Notes: generated by a model not told the origin, from the sequence alone. A DNA stretch of 64,000 nt from Bos javanicus (GCF_032452875.1 NC_083877.1:48037724-48101723), one strand, 5' to 3'. Numbered from the stretch's first letter, positions 10,810 through 22,134 are shown. Translations and numbers: made by a program.

Positions 10810-11069
10810 AAATCAGATGCCTTCATATTTGCAAAAATTTTGGAATCAAAATGAAATGTGGTAGAATATGAATAAAGTCTGTTTTTTGGTAAATAGTGCT
10901 TTCCCAGTGTTTATTTTTTGGTTTTGACAAATGAATCATGGTGACATAGTATGTTGACATGGGGGAAAATTGAGGAAACAAAACTCTGTGCTATCTTTGC
11001 AGCTTTTCTGTATCTAAAGTTAAAATAAAAGGCTTATTTAAAAATGAAATTTGAGATAAATTGAACCTT

Positions 11070-11160
11070 TGTCTTATTTTATAGAAAAAGAAACTGAGTT
11101 TCAAAACTCAGGGACCTGAGTGACCAAAAGCCTGGTTTCCTGACCATTTGACAAAGTGAT
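11070..11160 (-). mobile_element. MIR fragment, antisense
   Basis: 'attttatagaaaaagaaact' and 'agcctggtttcctgacc' fit the reverse complement of MIR, but the middle is lost. Short and diverged. Confidence 0.45.
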
Positions 11161-12129
11161 ACAGTGTTTGTAAATGTATTTAGAAACTGTAATCACTTAA
11201 CCAATGAGCTCTTTTATAAAAGAAAATACAAGGTTTTCCACTTTTTTGCCCTGCCATATCCTCATAGACATTGTGGAAGTCTGTCTCATGGGGTCTGAAG
11301 GGGTGGCTACACTAAGGGGTCTGTGTGTGAGGCTAAAAAGTGGGGTCTCCTACCCAAAACCATGTGGCCTAAATTCAGTCCTGTGCTCTAGTGCCATCAC
11401 ATTATGATACAGGTCCTGGAACTTGGGGTCATGTGGAATTAGAGGTCATGCCCTGAAGATAAGTACAGGTGGGGGTCTCAGGAGCACAGACTTTTCAAAA
11501 GGAATGCCAGAACTTTGGCCCAAAACAGTGTTTGAAACCAAATGAGTATACCTTGGCTGCTTGCTCACTGACTTTGGAACCCAGACTGGCAAAGAAGCCC
11601 ATCTCTTTGATTTGCTGAGTTGGGAATTTGATGTCTTCTGTTGGCTATTTTGCTTTCCTACACCTGGTCATACTCCTCGCTTTGAGTTCCTGCTGCTTCC
11701 AGGCTTCAGCACCCCACCTGCTCGCTCCTAGCTTTCCAACCTCCTGACTTTCCCACTAGTCATTGGCTTTGCCTTTTCCACCTGGCCTTGACAGCTTGCA
11801 CTGGCCCTGTCCTGCAGTGCTCACTGGCTCTTGACTAGTAAATCACCATGGACAGCATGTGTGGTGTTAGGAGACAAGACTGCCTTGTTCATGAGAATAG
11901 AAACTCGTTTATAAGGACTGTCACCCCCTTGTTTTCTTGAACCAACACCTATCCTGGTGCTGTGCAGCATCACCACATGTGACCAGCAGGTTGATTCAGC
12001 ATTGATGATCCCCTCTCTCCTTTTCCCCCATGACCACTAGCTAGACATGACCTCATCGTAGTTCTGGTTCTGACTGAGAAGAATCCCAGGAACAGGAAAA
12101 ATGGGCAGATGGAGTTGGACAGTAGTGGT
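11161..12129. other. Unassigned DNA, locally GC-richer
   Basis: No repeat or gene recognised. 11640-11840 is C/T-rich with moderate GC but few CpG, so it is not a CpG island. Confidence 0.5.
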
Positions 12130-12235
12130 GTGAAGTGAAACTCTGCCGGGGAATTTTTCTCTTTGAGTCTCAGTTCTCTCCTCTAAAAGAGGAGGTCATT
12201 TATTAATGGTTTCATTAGTAAGACTGATTTAGGTT
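12130..12235 (+). mobile_element. MIR fragment
   Basis: 'tgagtctcagttctctcctc' followed by 'aaaagaggaggtcat' fits the MIR 3' half in sense. The head is missing. Confidence 0.45.
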
Positions 12236-12845
12236 TCTGAGTAACTACACCCAACAATAGTTCAAGTTATTTCCTCATATATGATGGAATTAAATTGTTA
12301 TACAACAATATCAGAAGTGAAGGGATCTCAGTCCTATGGTTTCTTGGACCCCAACTTCCTACAGTTTCCAGAACCACATTTCATAATCTCACCCTGAGTT
12401 CTCAAGAGATACCACTACACTGGTAGATTGTAGAATTAGTGAATGGAATTACATTCTCCAGTTTAATCAGAGGATCTTGTAGGACAGCCTGCTCTTCTAA
12501 CTTGTGTTATTTCAGCCTGAAATTTCTTGGCATTGACATTCTTGTGGTAACCTCATCTCTGAGCTAAAATAGAAAACTTTGGAAAGAGCATGATGGCAGT
12601 TTTGTTTGGCACCTCAATATGTATATACTGAAAAAATACACTAAGATGTTAAGCAGTGGCTGTATTCTGGAATTCTGAGTATTTTAGTTCTTTTTTTATA
12701 TTTTCCTTTTTCTCCAATGTATATATTACTTCAATAGTCAGATAAACAAATAGGTAATGTATAAAACATTTTGAAATCTTGTTATTTTCTAGTAATAAGA
12801 AATGAAGAGGATGAGAGAAGAAACAGTTGGAAGACCTTGAGTAAC
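12236..12845. other. Unassigned AT-rich DNA
   Basis: Nothing recognised on either strand. Confidence 0.5.
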
Positions 12846-13170
12846 ATGTTTTTGTTCATTCTTTCAATAAATGTTCATTGACCATCTAATATATACATAC
12901 TCTAACTGAGTCTTTGCCAGAGGTAAAAGTAAATCAGAAAGTTGACCTCAATTAACTTGGAATTTAACTAGGAATATACAAATGTATACTAAGCATATAA
13001 TATTAGAGTTCATGCACTAAAGGTCATATGAAGCCCTATGCAAGGAGATTCGGCTTATGTAAGGTAAAGGTCATCTCAGAGTTAGTAGGTGAGACTTCAT
13101 TAAAGAGGTGGCATTTGATTTGACCTTTGGAGGGTGAGTAGGATTTTGAAAAGTGAAGATGGGAAGAGGA
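12846..13170 (-). mobile_element. L2 3' relic, antisense
   Basis: It begins 'ttcattctttcaataaatgt' and 'tcattgaccatctaatat' (complement of the L2 3' terminus), continues with a degraded L2 3' UTR and ends in 'gcatttgatttgacctttgg'. Strong divergence; internal borders are soft. Confidence 0.55.
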
Positions 13171-13353
13171 GATTGTTGATTTCCACCTGTTTCCTTTTTA
13201 TTCCCTGTAGCATCTGTGAGAGAATACAGAGATGGACACTCTCCATGGTATGAAGATGGGCCTGTGAAGAGGAGTAGAAATGGTGATGTTGAAGGTGGGA
13301 ATTCCACCCTCTTCATCTTTGTATTCCCGGTGCACCAGTCTGGCCATGTAACA

Positions 13354-13356
<3 letters not shown>

Positions 13357-13388
<32 letters not shown>

Positions 13389-13586
13389 GTTGCTCAGTTG
13401 TGTCTGACTCTTTGCGACCCCATGGACTATAGCCCACCAGGCTCCTCTGTCCATGGGATATCCCAGTCAAGAATACTGCAGTGGGTAACCATTCCCTTCT
13501 CCTGGGGATCTTCCTGATCCAGGGATCAAACCCAGGTCTCCTGCATTGCAAGCAAATTCTTAACCATCTGAGCCACAATGGAGTCC
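13357..13586 (-). mobile_element. Bov-tA SINE with (GT)14 tail, antisense
   Basis: A run of about 14 GT dinucleotides (13359-13386) is the complement of the AC-rich 3' tail of Bov-tA. The body follows: 'gttgctcagttgtgtctgac' and 'accaggctcctctgtccatg', ending with the tRNA-derived head at 'gagccacaatggagtcct'. Bov-tA combines a tRNA-like promoter with a BovB 3' end and relies on BovB for movement. The microsatellite is likely polymorphic. Confidence 0.93.
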
Positions 13587-14264
13587 TCCGTGCATAGTAA
13601 CCTCAGTAAAAGAGTCAGTCAATGATCAATGAAGTCATAAAGCATACTTAGTAGTAGTGTTGGAGGAGGTCGTCAAGAGGGCACACCACTGGCTGGCCTG
13701 TGAGTTGGACCTGGGCGGTCAGAGGCTCCTACTCCCTTCCATGTCCTTGGAATGTACATTCTCCCACCTCTCCCACTGTTCCAAGTGGGAACTTTTCCAA
13801 GGATGCAATCGAGGAAGTAAGGTGTTGTGACCGTCTGGATGGTAAAGATAACTGAACCCAGATAAGGCATCAAGGTTAAGATCCTGGTGGGCAGGTGTGG
13901 TGATCTTGTGGCTGCCCAAGACAGGCTTCATAAGTTCCCTTATTTATCAAAACTGCCACCTACTAACCTGCCTCTTCTTCGGTCTCTCCTTGCCCTCTAT
14001 GGGGGCAAATTTGCAAACCATCTAGTTGCATTGAATTTCTCTAAATTCATAGAATTACTCAGATTCACTTTTCAGGAGGCACCTGAAAATATGTCATGTG
14101 AGTTTGTAAAATTTTGATGCATTTTTCATTTTAATGTTCCTAACTCCCCTGTACATACCTACCATCTCATAGTGCTCCCATCATTCTCTGAAAGTCCTCC
14201 ATCTTAACTCTGGGATTCAGTTGCTTCACTGTAATACACCACACCATCAACTGTACTTGCTGAG
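13587..14264. other. Unassigned DNA
   Basis: No repeat recognised. Short overlapping open frames on both strands have no motif. Confidence 0.5.
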
Positions 14265-14370
14265 GACCACATCTGTACCTGGTCCATGGTTATTTCCCCA
14301 GGGCCTAACAAATGGACTGCTCCCAAGTGGGCTCTACATACATATCTGTGAAATGAATGAATGCCTGATG
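14265..14370 (+). mobile_element. L2 3'-end relic
   Basis: 'tatttccccagggcctaaca' to 'gaaatgaatgaatgcc' resembles the L2 3' terminus with its TGAA repeats. Confidence 0.5.
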
Positions 14371-15099
14371 TCCCTTGATAAAGTGTTGTCATGGACAGCT
14401 GTCAATGGATATGTCAACTTGAGTATAATTGACTATGGACTGGGGAAAGTTCAGGCATACACTAACTGCCTGTAAGTTTGTTTGGGGACTTAAATTGGAT
14501 CATTTACAGAGAATGAAATGTATAAGGACAGAATATGTAACATTTTTTGGGGGCTATCAAAGAATGAATCAATAAATACAGATAAATGCCATGGAATGGG
14601 TCAGTAGGATCCTGCAGGATGTCTCTCGTGGGGTTCCACTTGTCTGGAAGTGCCTCAGTTTGGTCTGGACTAACATTTTGGTCAACCCCCAGGAAGTGAC
14701 AAAGTTGAGAGTTTCAGTCCTCTTCCTACATATGAAAAAATGGGGAAGGAAAATCATCTGAAACTAGGTTCTTAACATTGTCCTGCTTTTGCTTAAAACA
14801 GGCTCCTTTAGCCTGTCTGATTAAGTCCTCTAAGACTGCACCCATGACTCCCAGATAAATAAAGCCAGTGATCAATTCTTAACCCTCACCTTGATTAGCA
14901 CATCCATGCATTTGGCATGGCTGATTACCCTCTCTGATATATATATTTTTTCACTTGGTTTCTAATTTCACTGACTGTTCCACTTCAGCCACCTGTGCTG
15001 GTTCCTTATCATTTCTTGTTTCGTGTTGGAGTAGATTAAGACTCAGGTGTTAGTCCTCCTCCCTTTATCTTCACCCCTTTCCTATTCTGTCTTATGATT
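14371..15099. other. Unassigned DNA
   Basis: Nothing recognised. A short TA run lies at 14938-14948. Confidence 0.5.
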
Positions 15100-15110
15100 T
15101 TAAGTACCAA

Positions 15111-15354
15111 GCGTGTGTGTGTGTGTGTGTGCGTGCGTGCGTGCTAAGTTGCTTCAGGCCTGTCCGACTCTTTGCAATCCTATAGGCCACAGCCTGCCAG
15201 GCTCCTCTGTCTGTGGGATTCTTCAGGCAAGATGGGGTGGGTTGCCATGCCCTTCTCTGGGGGATCTTCCTGACCCAGGGATAGAACTTGTGTCTCTTAC
15301 ATCTCCTGCATTGGCACGCAGGTTCTTTACCACTAGTGCCACCTGGGAAGCCCC
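15111..15354 (-). mobile_element. Bov-tA SINE, antisense, with exact target duplication
   Basis: The antisense copy starts with a GT/GC-GT tail, continues with 'aagttgcttcaggcctgtcc' and ends with the tRNA-derived head 'gccacctgggaagcccc'. The flanks 'ttaagtaccaa' at 15100-15110 and 15355-15365 are identical, giving exact element borders. Confidence 0.95.
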
Positions 15355-16242
15355 TTAAGTACCAAATAAGCACCAAAAATTCCCAAATATATCTCCAATG
15401 CAGCTGACTTCTGGAAATTTCCAATTGGAGATACAGACACCTCACTCTTAATGTGTCCATTGCTCACTCCTTTCTCTCTCTTCTAAATTCAATTCAGAAT
15501 GTATCTTGTTAGTCTTAGTATAAGAAGTGTATCTAGATTCTACCACTTCTCACCATTTCCACTACTGCCTTTCTGCTGTGAGCCTCCATCCCCTCTCGCA
15601 TGAATTACTGCCAAGATCTCCTACCTGGTCCTGCTCCTTTTGCACTTGCCCCCTGCAGATCCTTCTCAATATAGCAGCTGGAACAATCCTTTTAAAACGT
15701 ACATCAGATCATGTCACTCCTCTTCTCAAAACCCTTCAGTGGAGCACATCTCACACAGAGGAAAAGCCAGAGTCCTTATAACAGCCTGTAAGGCGTTACG
15801 TGATGCATACCCTTCCCACTGCTCATTTCTTCATCCCGTCTTACCCTCCTCCTCATTCTTCCTTCTGCAGGTACACTGCCTCCTTGATAGTTCTTGAGCT
15901 TAACAGAAATTCTCCCACCTTAGGCTCTTAGGAGCACTGCATGTTCCCGCCAGTTGATGGTATCTTCATGGCTGTCTGCCTCATTCTCAGATCTTTGCTC
16001 ACTCAAACGCCACCTTCTCCCTGAAACTGGTCCTGCCCTACTCCTGGCACTCCCAACCCCTCTTAGCCTACTTGGCATCAATCAACTTCTAGCATCTTAT
16101 ACACTTATTGGTTATATCCATTGTTAACTCTTTCTATCTCTGCTCTACTATCTATAGGTTTGCAAAGACACGGATCTTTGTGTATTTTTTTTTCCATTAA
16201 CAAACCCCAAATATCTAGAACAATGGCAAGTACATAGAGGGT

Positions 16243-16787
16243 TCAGTTCAGTTCAGTCGCTTAGTTGTGCCCTACTCTTTGCAACCCCATGGACTGCAGC
16301 ACACCAGGCTTCCCTGTCCATCACCAAATCCTGGAGCTTGCTCAAACTCATGTCCATTGAGTCAGTGATGCCATCCAACCATCTCATCCTCTGTTGTCCC
16401 CTTCTCCTCCTGCCTTCAATCTTTCCCAGCATCAGGGTCTTTTCCGAAGAGTCAGTTCTTCCCATCAGGTGGCCAAAGAATTGGAGCTTCAGCTTCAGCA
16501 TCAGTCCTTCCAGTGAATATTTAGGACTGATTTCCCTTAGGATGGACTGGTTTGACCTCGTTGCAGTCCAAGGGACTCTCAAGAGTCTTCTCCAACACCA
16601 CAGTTCAAAAGCATCAATTCTTCGGCGCTCTGTTTTCTTTATGGCCCAACTCTCACATCCATACATGACCACTGGAAGAACCATAGCTTTGAATAGACAG
16701 ACCTTTGGTGGAAAATTATGTCTCTGCTTTTAATACACTGTCTAGGTTTGTCATAGCTTTTCTTTCAAGGAAAATAGAGGTACTTCC
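16243..16787 (-). mobile_element. BovB 3' end, antisense, nested in L2
   Basis: The 3' 540 bases of BovB in reverse, starting 'tcagttcagttcagtcgctt'. Flanks 'aagtacatagagggt' (16228-16242) and 'aagtatatagagggt' (16788-16802) differ at one of 15 bases, marking the insertion and showing that it is relatively young. The last 15-20 bases before the right flank are poorly alignable. Confidence 0.95.
16253..16684 (-). pseudogene. BovB C-terminal reading frame, 143 codons open
   Basis: The minus strand holds the C-terminal portion of the BovB polyprotein without interruption down to its natural-looking stop. Visible blocks are 'VVMYGCESWAIKK', 'ELWCWRRLLRVPWTA', 'LKLQFFGHLMGR' and 'EAWCAAVHGVAKSRAQL'. 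These lie downstream of the RT and contain neither endonuclease nor YADD. Openness reflects recent insertion. It has no promoter or start context of its own and is not a gene. Confidence 0.85.
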
Positions 16788-16981
16788 AAGTATATAGAGG
16801 GTACTCAATTAATACTTGTCAAATGAATGAATAATATTTTCATCACTCTTTGTACTTCCCCTGTAGCCAGTCATTCATCAAATCCAGTTATTTACACCAG
16901 TCCCTTACCTATGTATACCCATTGCCTAGATGCTTAACTATCTCTGAGCTGTTGTTCTTTACTGTCTTCTGAACCAAATGA

Positions 16982-17161
16982 GGGCTTCCCTCATAGCTCA
17001 GTTGGGAAAGAATCTGCCTGCAATGGAGGAGACCTGGGTTCAATCCCTGGGTTGGGGAGATCCCCTGGAGAAGGGAAAGGCTACCCACTCCAGTATTATG
17101 GCCTGGAGAATTCCCTGGACTGTATAGTCCATGGGGTCACAAAGAGTCAGACACAACTCAG
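16982..17161 (+). mobile_element. Bov-tA SINE with exact 12-bp target duplication
   Basis: Sense copy from the tRNA-like head 'gggcttccctcatagctcag' to 'gagtcagacacaactca'. Identical flanks 'tgaaccaaatga' lie at 16970-16981 and 17162-17173. The copy is otherwise near consensus, suggesting recent insertion. Confidence 0.95.
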
Positions 17162-17179
17162 TGAACCAAATGAACACTT

Positions 17180-17950
17180 TCCCTAAATTTATTTAGGGAA
17201 AGTTGTCTCCAGCCAGGCTGAATTCCTAACTTCAGTGTCACCTCATTGCCCATGTGATGAAATTCTTACTCCTTAGCCTGACCCCAGGGGCTTCTAACTC
17301 ACTAGGCCAATCTCAGCATCCAGCAGTCCTCTCTGCAACTTCTCTTCCTGCCAGATGACCTTGCATTCCATCTCCTATCAGCACGTTACCCTTATCTTCT
17401 TTGCTCCTGCACATACTGTTTTCTTCCACCCAGGAAGTCTTCTCTCTACTTTCCCATCAATTTTCCAGTGGTCTGCTCAGTTCCTTGTGGTCTGGGTTCC
17501 CTAACGAAGTGGGCACATTAATGATATGCTGGCCCTGATGTGGTCATATAGCTCCTTTACACATAGAACAAAGAGCTCTGACAATAGGTGTGTTTTAGAA
17601 GATACTACAAGGAGTGAGGAATAAATATTCAGCTTAGGGTGGGAGAAAATGAAAATACCTGAAATGCATAAAGGATTCATTTGCTCTCCTCCTTAAAGCA
17701 TTTCCTGACCCTTTTGGGCTAAAAGACCTCTCCCCCGTGCTTTCTCACCGCACTTTATTATCTAAGCCACACGAATGACAGTTCTTTACATAGGGGCTTG
17801 TGATGTCTTCTTCACTGCTCATTGTGAACAGTTTGATCATGTATTGCCACTTTCTCACATGTTTATTTTTGCTTTTATGCCCTCTGTGAGAGCAGGATCT
17901 ACACCCTACCCTTCTGGGTATCCTTTGGGGTACCTGTCAGAACTGCCTCT
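17180..17950 (+). mobile_element. L2 3' relic, possibly two pieces
   Basis: 17230-17480 ('cttgcattccatctcctatc', 'cccaggaagtcttctctcta') and 17690-17950 ('aaagcatttcctgacc', 'tttatgccctctgtgagagc') fit consecutive parts of the L2 3' region. The roughly 200 bases between are unassigned, either lost similarity or an insertion I cannot name. Confidence 0.6.
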
Positions 17951-18261
17951 AACTGTGCCAACTGTAGCTTTTGGAAACCCTGAGACTGAACCCTGAGGGT
18001 CCCCTTTTACCACTTTCTTTTGAAGTAGGATTGAGTAGCCCAGCCCCAACCCCACTCCAGTTTGGTCTTTGTACTGCTGTTCCAAGGGGCTGATTTTTCA
18101 GGAGCAAGACATGGTGCTCACCACTTGTGTGCGAGTTAGGGACTCAGTCCCAGACTCTTTTCTCTATCCTTTACCAAAGGCCACACCACAACTTTTGGGG
18201 GTAAGAGAAGGAGCAGGGAGTGAGGAAGGACAGAAAGGGGCAGTGCCAGGTGTGGGTCCCA
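17951..18261. other. Unassigned DNA
   Basis: Nothing recognised; a 76-codon plus-strand frame (18069-18299) has no motif. Confidence 0.45.
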
Positions 18262-18470
18262 CAGACTTAAGTTCCCGTCTCAGCTCTACTACTTCATAGA
18301 CGTTTGATGCAGGGCAAGTTGCTTAACCTCTTGGAGTCTGGATTTCCTCATTTAAAAGCTCTGAGTAAGAAATTTTTGCTCATCCTCCATTTATGAGGAG
18401 TATCTCAAATAGTGTCTTACCTGGAGTAGACACCTAATAGGTAAATGGCAGCTGATGGACATTGCTTTTA
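18262..18470 (+). mobile_element. MIR SINE
   Basis: 'ctcagctctactacttcata' followed by 'gggcaagttgcttaacctct' and 'gatttcctcatttaaaagct' is MIR in sense with the core present; a 3' part resembling 'acctaataggtaaatgg' follows. Confidence 0.8.
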
Positions 18471-18489
18471 TTTTCTAAGTATGGCCCCG

Positions 18490-18665
18490 TCATGACAACA
18501 TTTATTCCTCATAATAATCCCATGAATCCAGTAGGGTGCACTTCTTATCTCCCTATTATAGACATTAAATAAAAGGGAGTTTGGAGAAGTTAACTGGCTT
18601 TCTTATTATCACTCAGAAATGTCATGACACCACGAGGTTGAAAATCCAAATCTTCTGTTTTCTAA
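18490..18665 (-). mobile_element. MIR SINE, antisense
   Basis: 'tattcctcataataatccca', 'ccctattatagacattaaat' and 'gaagttaactggctttctta' follow the reverse-complement order of MIR. It lies head to head within 20 bases of the previous MIR. Confidence 0.75.
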
Positions 18666-18692
18666 ACCTGAAGCACTTTGATATATTTATGC

Positions 18693-18899
18693 TTAGCATG
18701 CATGCTCAGTCATGTCCCACTCTTTAGGACCCCAGGTCCTGTAGCCCTCCAGGCTCCTATGTCCATGGGATTATCCAGGCAAGAATACTGAAGTGGGTTG
18801 CTATTTCCTCCTCCAGGGGGTCTTCCTGACTCAGGGATCAAACCCACATCTCCTCCATTGGCAGGTGGATTCTTTACCACTGAGCCATCTGGGAAGCCC
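18693..18899 (-). mobile_element. Bov-tA SINE, antisense
   Basis: Starts 'agcatgcatgctcagtcatg' and ends with the head complement 'gagccatctgggaagccc'. Flanks 'atatttatgctta' (18680-18692) and 'atacttatgttta' (18900-18912) differ at two positions and are the likely target duplication, implying an older insertion than those at 15.1 and 17.0 kb. Confidence 0.92.
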
Positions 18900-18912
18900 A
18901 TACTTATGTTTA

Positions 18913-20321
18913 CATGATATGAATAAAGAAATGTCTTCAAAGGGCTTACAGACTGAGTGGTAAAATATTTTACATCGGTTTCAGGTACAGCATGGTGTGT
19001 TCTTTAATTGGATCCTTGTATGTAATTAGTTCATTTTATACAAACTCGTGGATGGATATTATTTTTGAGAAGGAAGTTTTAATTTTTCTCTATATACCTT
19101 ATTCTATAAGGTTTGTCACCAACTCAACTTATATAACCTAGTGAATTTTTTATTTTCTTAAAAATGTAAGGGATTTCTCTATAAAAGTAGCTGAAACTTT
19201 TTTTTTTTTTTTCTGGAGTGGGTCTCCAAGGAAGCAAAGAATTGCCAGACAAATTTACTTTATTCCCCCTCCATCTAGGAGGTGAAATGTAGTCTTATTA
19301 AAATCCAGAGAATGAATTCACTTAAGCTCTCTACTGCAGGATGTTTTTCTGACAAGCTCTGTCTTGGAAAAGTATGTTGTACCACTAATTAAGAAATTAT
19401 TTTGACAGGGTGAATGTTTTGAAGATGTGTGTTGTACACAACCTAATATAGTCTAATTTTCTTCCAGTGTAGCAAAAATATGTGGGTTAAAGGGGAAAAA
19501 AGTGTGGCCAGATAATATCAATAATAGGAGTGCCTCAATTTTAGCTGAGAAGAATTCAAGAAGCAGCCAGCCAATTTGTCTAGGGAAATTTGCTCTCGGC
19601 TAAGATGGTATAAAAGGTCTTACCCTTGGGCAAACCATTTATTTAAAAAAGTTTAGAAAAAAACATTTTTTTCCACTGATGGTAAGATTTTTTTCAGAGT
19701 TGCCATTTCTATATGCAAGGATGCAGAATGGAGGTAAATGGTTTGCTCTCTAGAAGGATAGCAAATTGGGAGTGTTTTTGAATATTTACAGTTAAGCTCC
19801 ATTCTGAGTTTTAAGCATATTCTGGACTTGAAGCTTTTTCCAAGAAAAATTACAGGTGAGTTGGGCATCTGTAAATCCCCAGCTGGTGATCTATCCTAAT
19901 GTGTGTGTGTGTGAACAACTGTAAATAATTCAAAATCTTTATTTTCTCTATTCCTTTCATTTCTAATTGATGATGCTTTCAGAGTTTGGGTGAGAAGACT
20001 TGTAATAAAATTAATACTTTACCAAGCAAGTGCTACTTAGAGCATTCATTTTTATATTATACATTTTATAACAAATTTCATTATAAAATGATAAACATAT
20101 TCTTGAACTCTGTGTAGGAGGAGTTATCCCAAATAACACCTAGGAAGACAAAGCCCACTAAAAATTCCCATACATAAATGAAAATAGTATTTTAAGTCAA
20201 ATGTTAATAAGGCTCTCAAATTATAAATACAAAACAGATGGGGGTCATATCCATGTTTTTAGTTGAATTAGTTAGTAGGTCTGTACAGAAAGGCTATTTC
20301 TAGGTGTTTTTCTATGTTCTG
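18913..20321. other. Unassigned, repeat-poor 1.4-kb block
   Basis: No interspersed repeat recognised. A poly-T run lies near 19198-19212. At 19571 there is a CCAAT and at 19609-19616 a TATAAAAG, 38 bases apart, but no open frame or initiator context supports a promoter. Confidence 0.5.
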
Positions 20322-20332
20322 TAGGACTCTGG

Positions 20333-20547
20333 AGGGCTTCCCTGGTAGCTCAGCTGATAAAGAATCTGCCTGCAATGCAGGAGACCCAGGTTTGATTCCT
20401 AGGTTGGGAAGATCCTCTGAGAAGGGAACGGCTACCCATTCCAGTATTCTTGCCTGGAGAATCCCATGGAGGGAGGAAACTGGCAGACTATGGTCCATGG
20501 GGTTGCACAGAGTCGGACATGACTGAGTGACTAAGCACAGCACAACA
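20333..20547 (+). mobile_element. Bov-tA SINE
   Basis: Sense copy from 'gagggcttccctggtagctc' to 'gactgagtgactaagcacag'. Flanks 'taggactctgg' (20322-20332) and 'taggattctgg' (20548-20558) differ at one base and define the insertion. Confidence 0.95.
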
Positions 20548-20558
20548 TAGGATTCTGG

Positions 20559-21029
20559 GCCCTAAATACCACTGAATCAAATGGACCTCTTTCAGGAAAT
20601 ACGCACTCCCTGGCCACACTAACAGAATCAGAACTCTCCTTTCAAAAGCTTCTCAAAAATGTTGTTGATGTAAAGTGCTTGCTTAGTGATGGGAAAGGTG
20701 AGGGAGAGGAAGTAGTCTAGAAGGACTCTGGTTTTCTAGCCTGGGTTACCGGATACCATGTCAAGAGAAAAATAGCTTTCAGGGGGAGTGGAGGGAAAGA
20801 ATATGGTCAGTCTGGGACAGGTTGCATTTGAGGTGTTTATGGGAAACCAGTTGGAGACAGCTCATAGTTTATTGTAAAACATGGATCTGGAGATCACTAG
20901 ATAAGGCCAGACCAGAGACATGCTTTGTTAACTTGTCCATTGGTTCTTGATCATTTAAGCGGCAGACATGAACAAGACTTTCCATGGTGAGAGCATGGAA
21001 TGCAAAGGAAACTGTGGTCTTCAATTCAT
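20559..21029. other. Unassigned DNA, perhaps ancient LINE
   Basis: 'ttgcatttgaggtgtttatg' and 'ccagttggagacagctcata' resemble a widespread mammalian repeat phrase often found upstream of L2 3' ends, but the match is too weak to assign. Confidence 0.35.
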
Positions 21030-21125
21030 CAAACACTTTCTGATTTACCCTACTATGTACTAGGTATTGGTTGATAAAAATGAATGTCTCTTCCCTCAGT
21101 TAAATTCATGTATTGGTTGGGAAGA
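21030..21125 (-). mobile_element. L2 3'-end relic, antisense
   Basis: 'ttcatcaaacactttctgat', 'cctactatgtactaggtatt' and a degraded 'aaaaatgaatgtctc' stretch follow the reverse complement of the L2 terminus. Confidence 0.5.
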
Positions 21126-21142
21126 AACATGCACAGTTGAAT

Positions 21143-21383
21143 ACTGTTGACCCTTGAGAAGCCTGGAGGTTAGGGTGCTGTGCCTCCATGCAGTTGAAAA
21201 TTCAAGTATAACTTGGGAGTCAGCCCTCCCTATCTATGGTTCCTCCAAATTGGAAACTTTTCATCCATGGATTCAGTTAACCTCAGATCATGGAGTACTG
21301 TAGTATTCACTATTATAAAAAAAAAAATCTGTGTATAAATGAACTCATGTAGTTTGAGCCCACATGGTTCAAGAGTCAACTGT
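21143..21383. mobile_element. MER2/Tigger2-type DNA transposon relic
   Basis: Left end 'tactgttgacccttgaga' and right end 'ggttcaagagtcaactgta' are the inverted termini of the Tigger2 group. Inside, 'ttgaaaattcaagtataact' and 'tggagtactgtagtattcac' match MER2-like sequence. Non-autonomous, no transposase. Confidence 0.82.
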
Positions 21384-21715
21384 ATATTGGAGAATAATAA
21401 TGTTCTATTGGTTTATGATAGTGTAGGTGCTAGGATACCTGAAAAGAATGGTGAGAAGAGATGGTGAAACTGGAATTCCTTAATATTTGAGATGAACAAA
21501 GAAAGGGATAAAACAGGAAGTGAATACTCTCAATATTCAAGGTGGTTTGTCATGCTTGGGGAAGGGAGAAAGAATTCTCAAAGAATTGCTGGATTTAGAC
21601 CCGCAACCAAACCAAACCAGGCAGAATCAGGATGCCCAGTTAAATATGAATGTCAGGTAAATAATGAATAAATTTTTTAGTATAAGTATGTTCAGTGCAT
21701 TATTTAGTGCATAAA
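21384..21715. other. Unassigned DNA
   Basis: Nothing recognised between the MER2-type relic and the SINE fragment. Confidence 0.45.
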
Positions 21716-21799
21716 AAGTGAAAGTGTCAGTAGCTCAGTCATGTCCGACTCTGTGACCCCATGGTTTGTAGCCGTCAGGCTCCTCTGTCCACGGAATTT
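21716..21799 (-). mobile_element. Bov-tA/BovA fragment, antisense
   Basis: About 84 bases of the BovA part only: 'gtagctcagtcatgtccgac', 'gtcaggctcctctgtccacg'. The tRNA head and most of the body are missing, so it is a truncated copy. Confidence 0.85.
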
Positions 21800-22134
21800 G
21801 GGGTATACTTATGGTGAAAAGTAAAGCATTGCTTATAAGATCTTCAAATTTAACTGAATGCCCTACTATCATGAGTCAATCATGATACCTATATGTAGCG
21901 AGGGATAAAGAAAGGAGTAAATCAGTAATGAAGATGGTTTGCAACACTTGAAGGGGATAAAGGATTCCCAAACCCCTTCTACCTTAGGATTTCCAGATCT
22001 AGCATCCCCAAGTGAATATATTTGCACTTGGTCACTGTTTCTTATCAGAATGTTCTCCACAATCATAATTGTTTCTCATTTTGATGAGAAACCTCATTTA
22101 CCTTTGTTCAGTATTCAAGATATTTTCACATAAC
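21800..22134. other. Unassigned DNA
   Basis: Nothing recognised; short overlapping frames on both strands have no motif. Confidence 0.45.

Larger units (their letters stand above)
15520..16833 (+). mobile_element. Long L2 LINE 3' relic, split by BovB
   Basis: Reads through L2 in order: 'tgaattactgccaagatctc', 'acgtacatcagatcatgtca', 'ctcaaaacccttcagtgg', 'tcaaacgccaccttctccct'. The final 'actcaattaatacttgtcaa' with 'atgaatgaata' lies after a 545-base BovB insert (16243-16787). Along with 42900-44570 it is one of the longest L2 stretches in the window. Confidence 0.85.

Noticed and set aside
20268..20543. 91-codon minus-strand frame, and similar frames at 25295-25552, 34883-35149 and 54989-55318
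   Set aside because: These are chance translations of the antisense strand of Bov-tA and Bov-A2, with the well-known phrase 'GIFQARVLEWGA' or close variants that arise wherever these SINEs lie.
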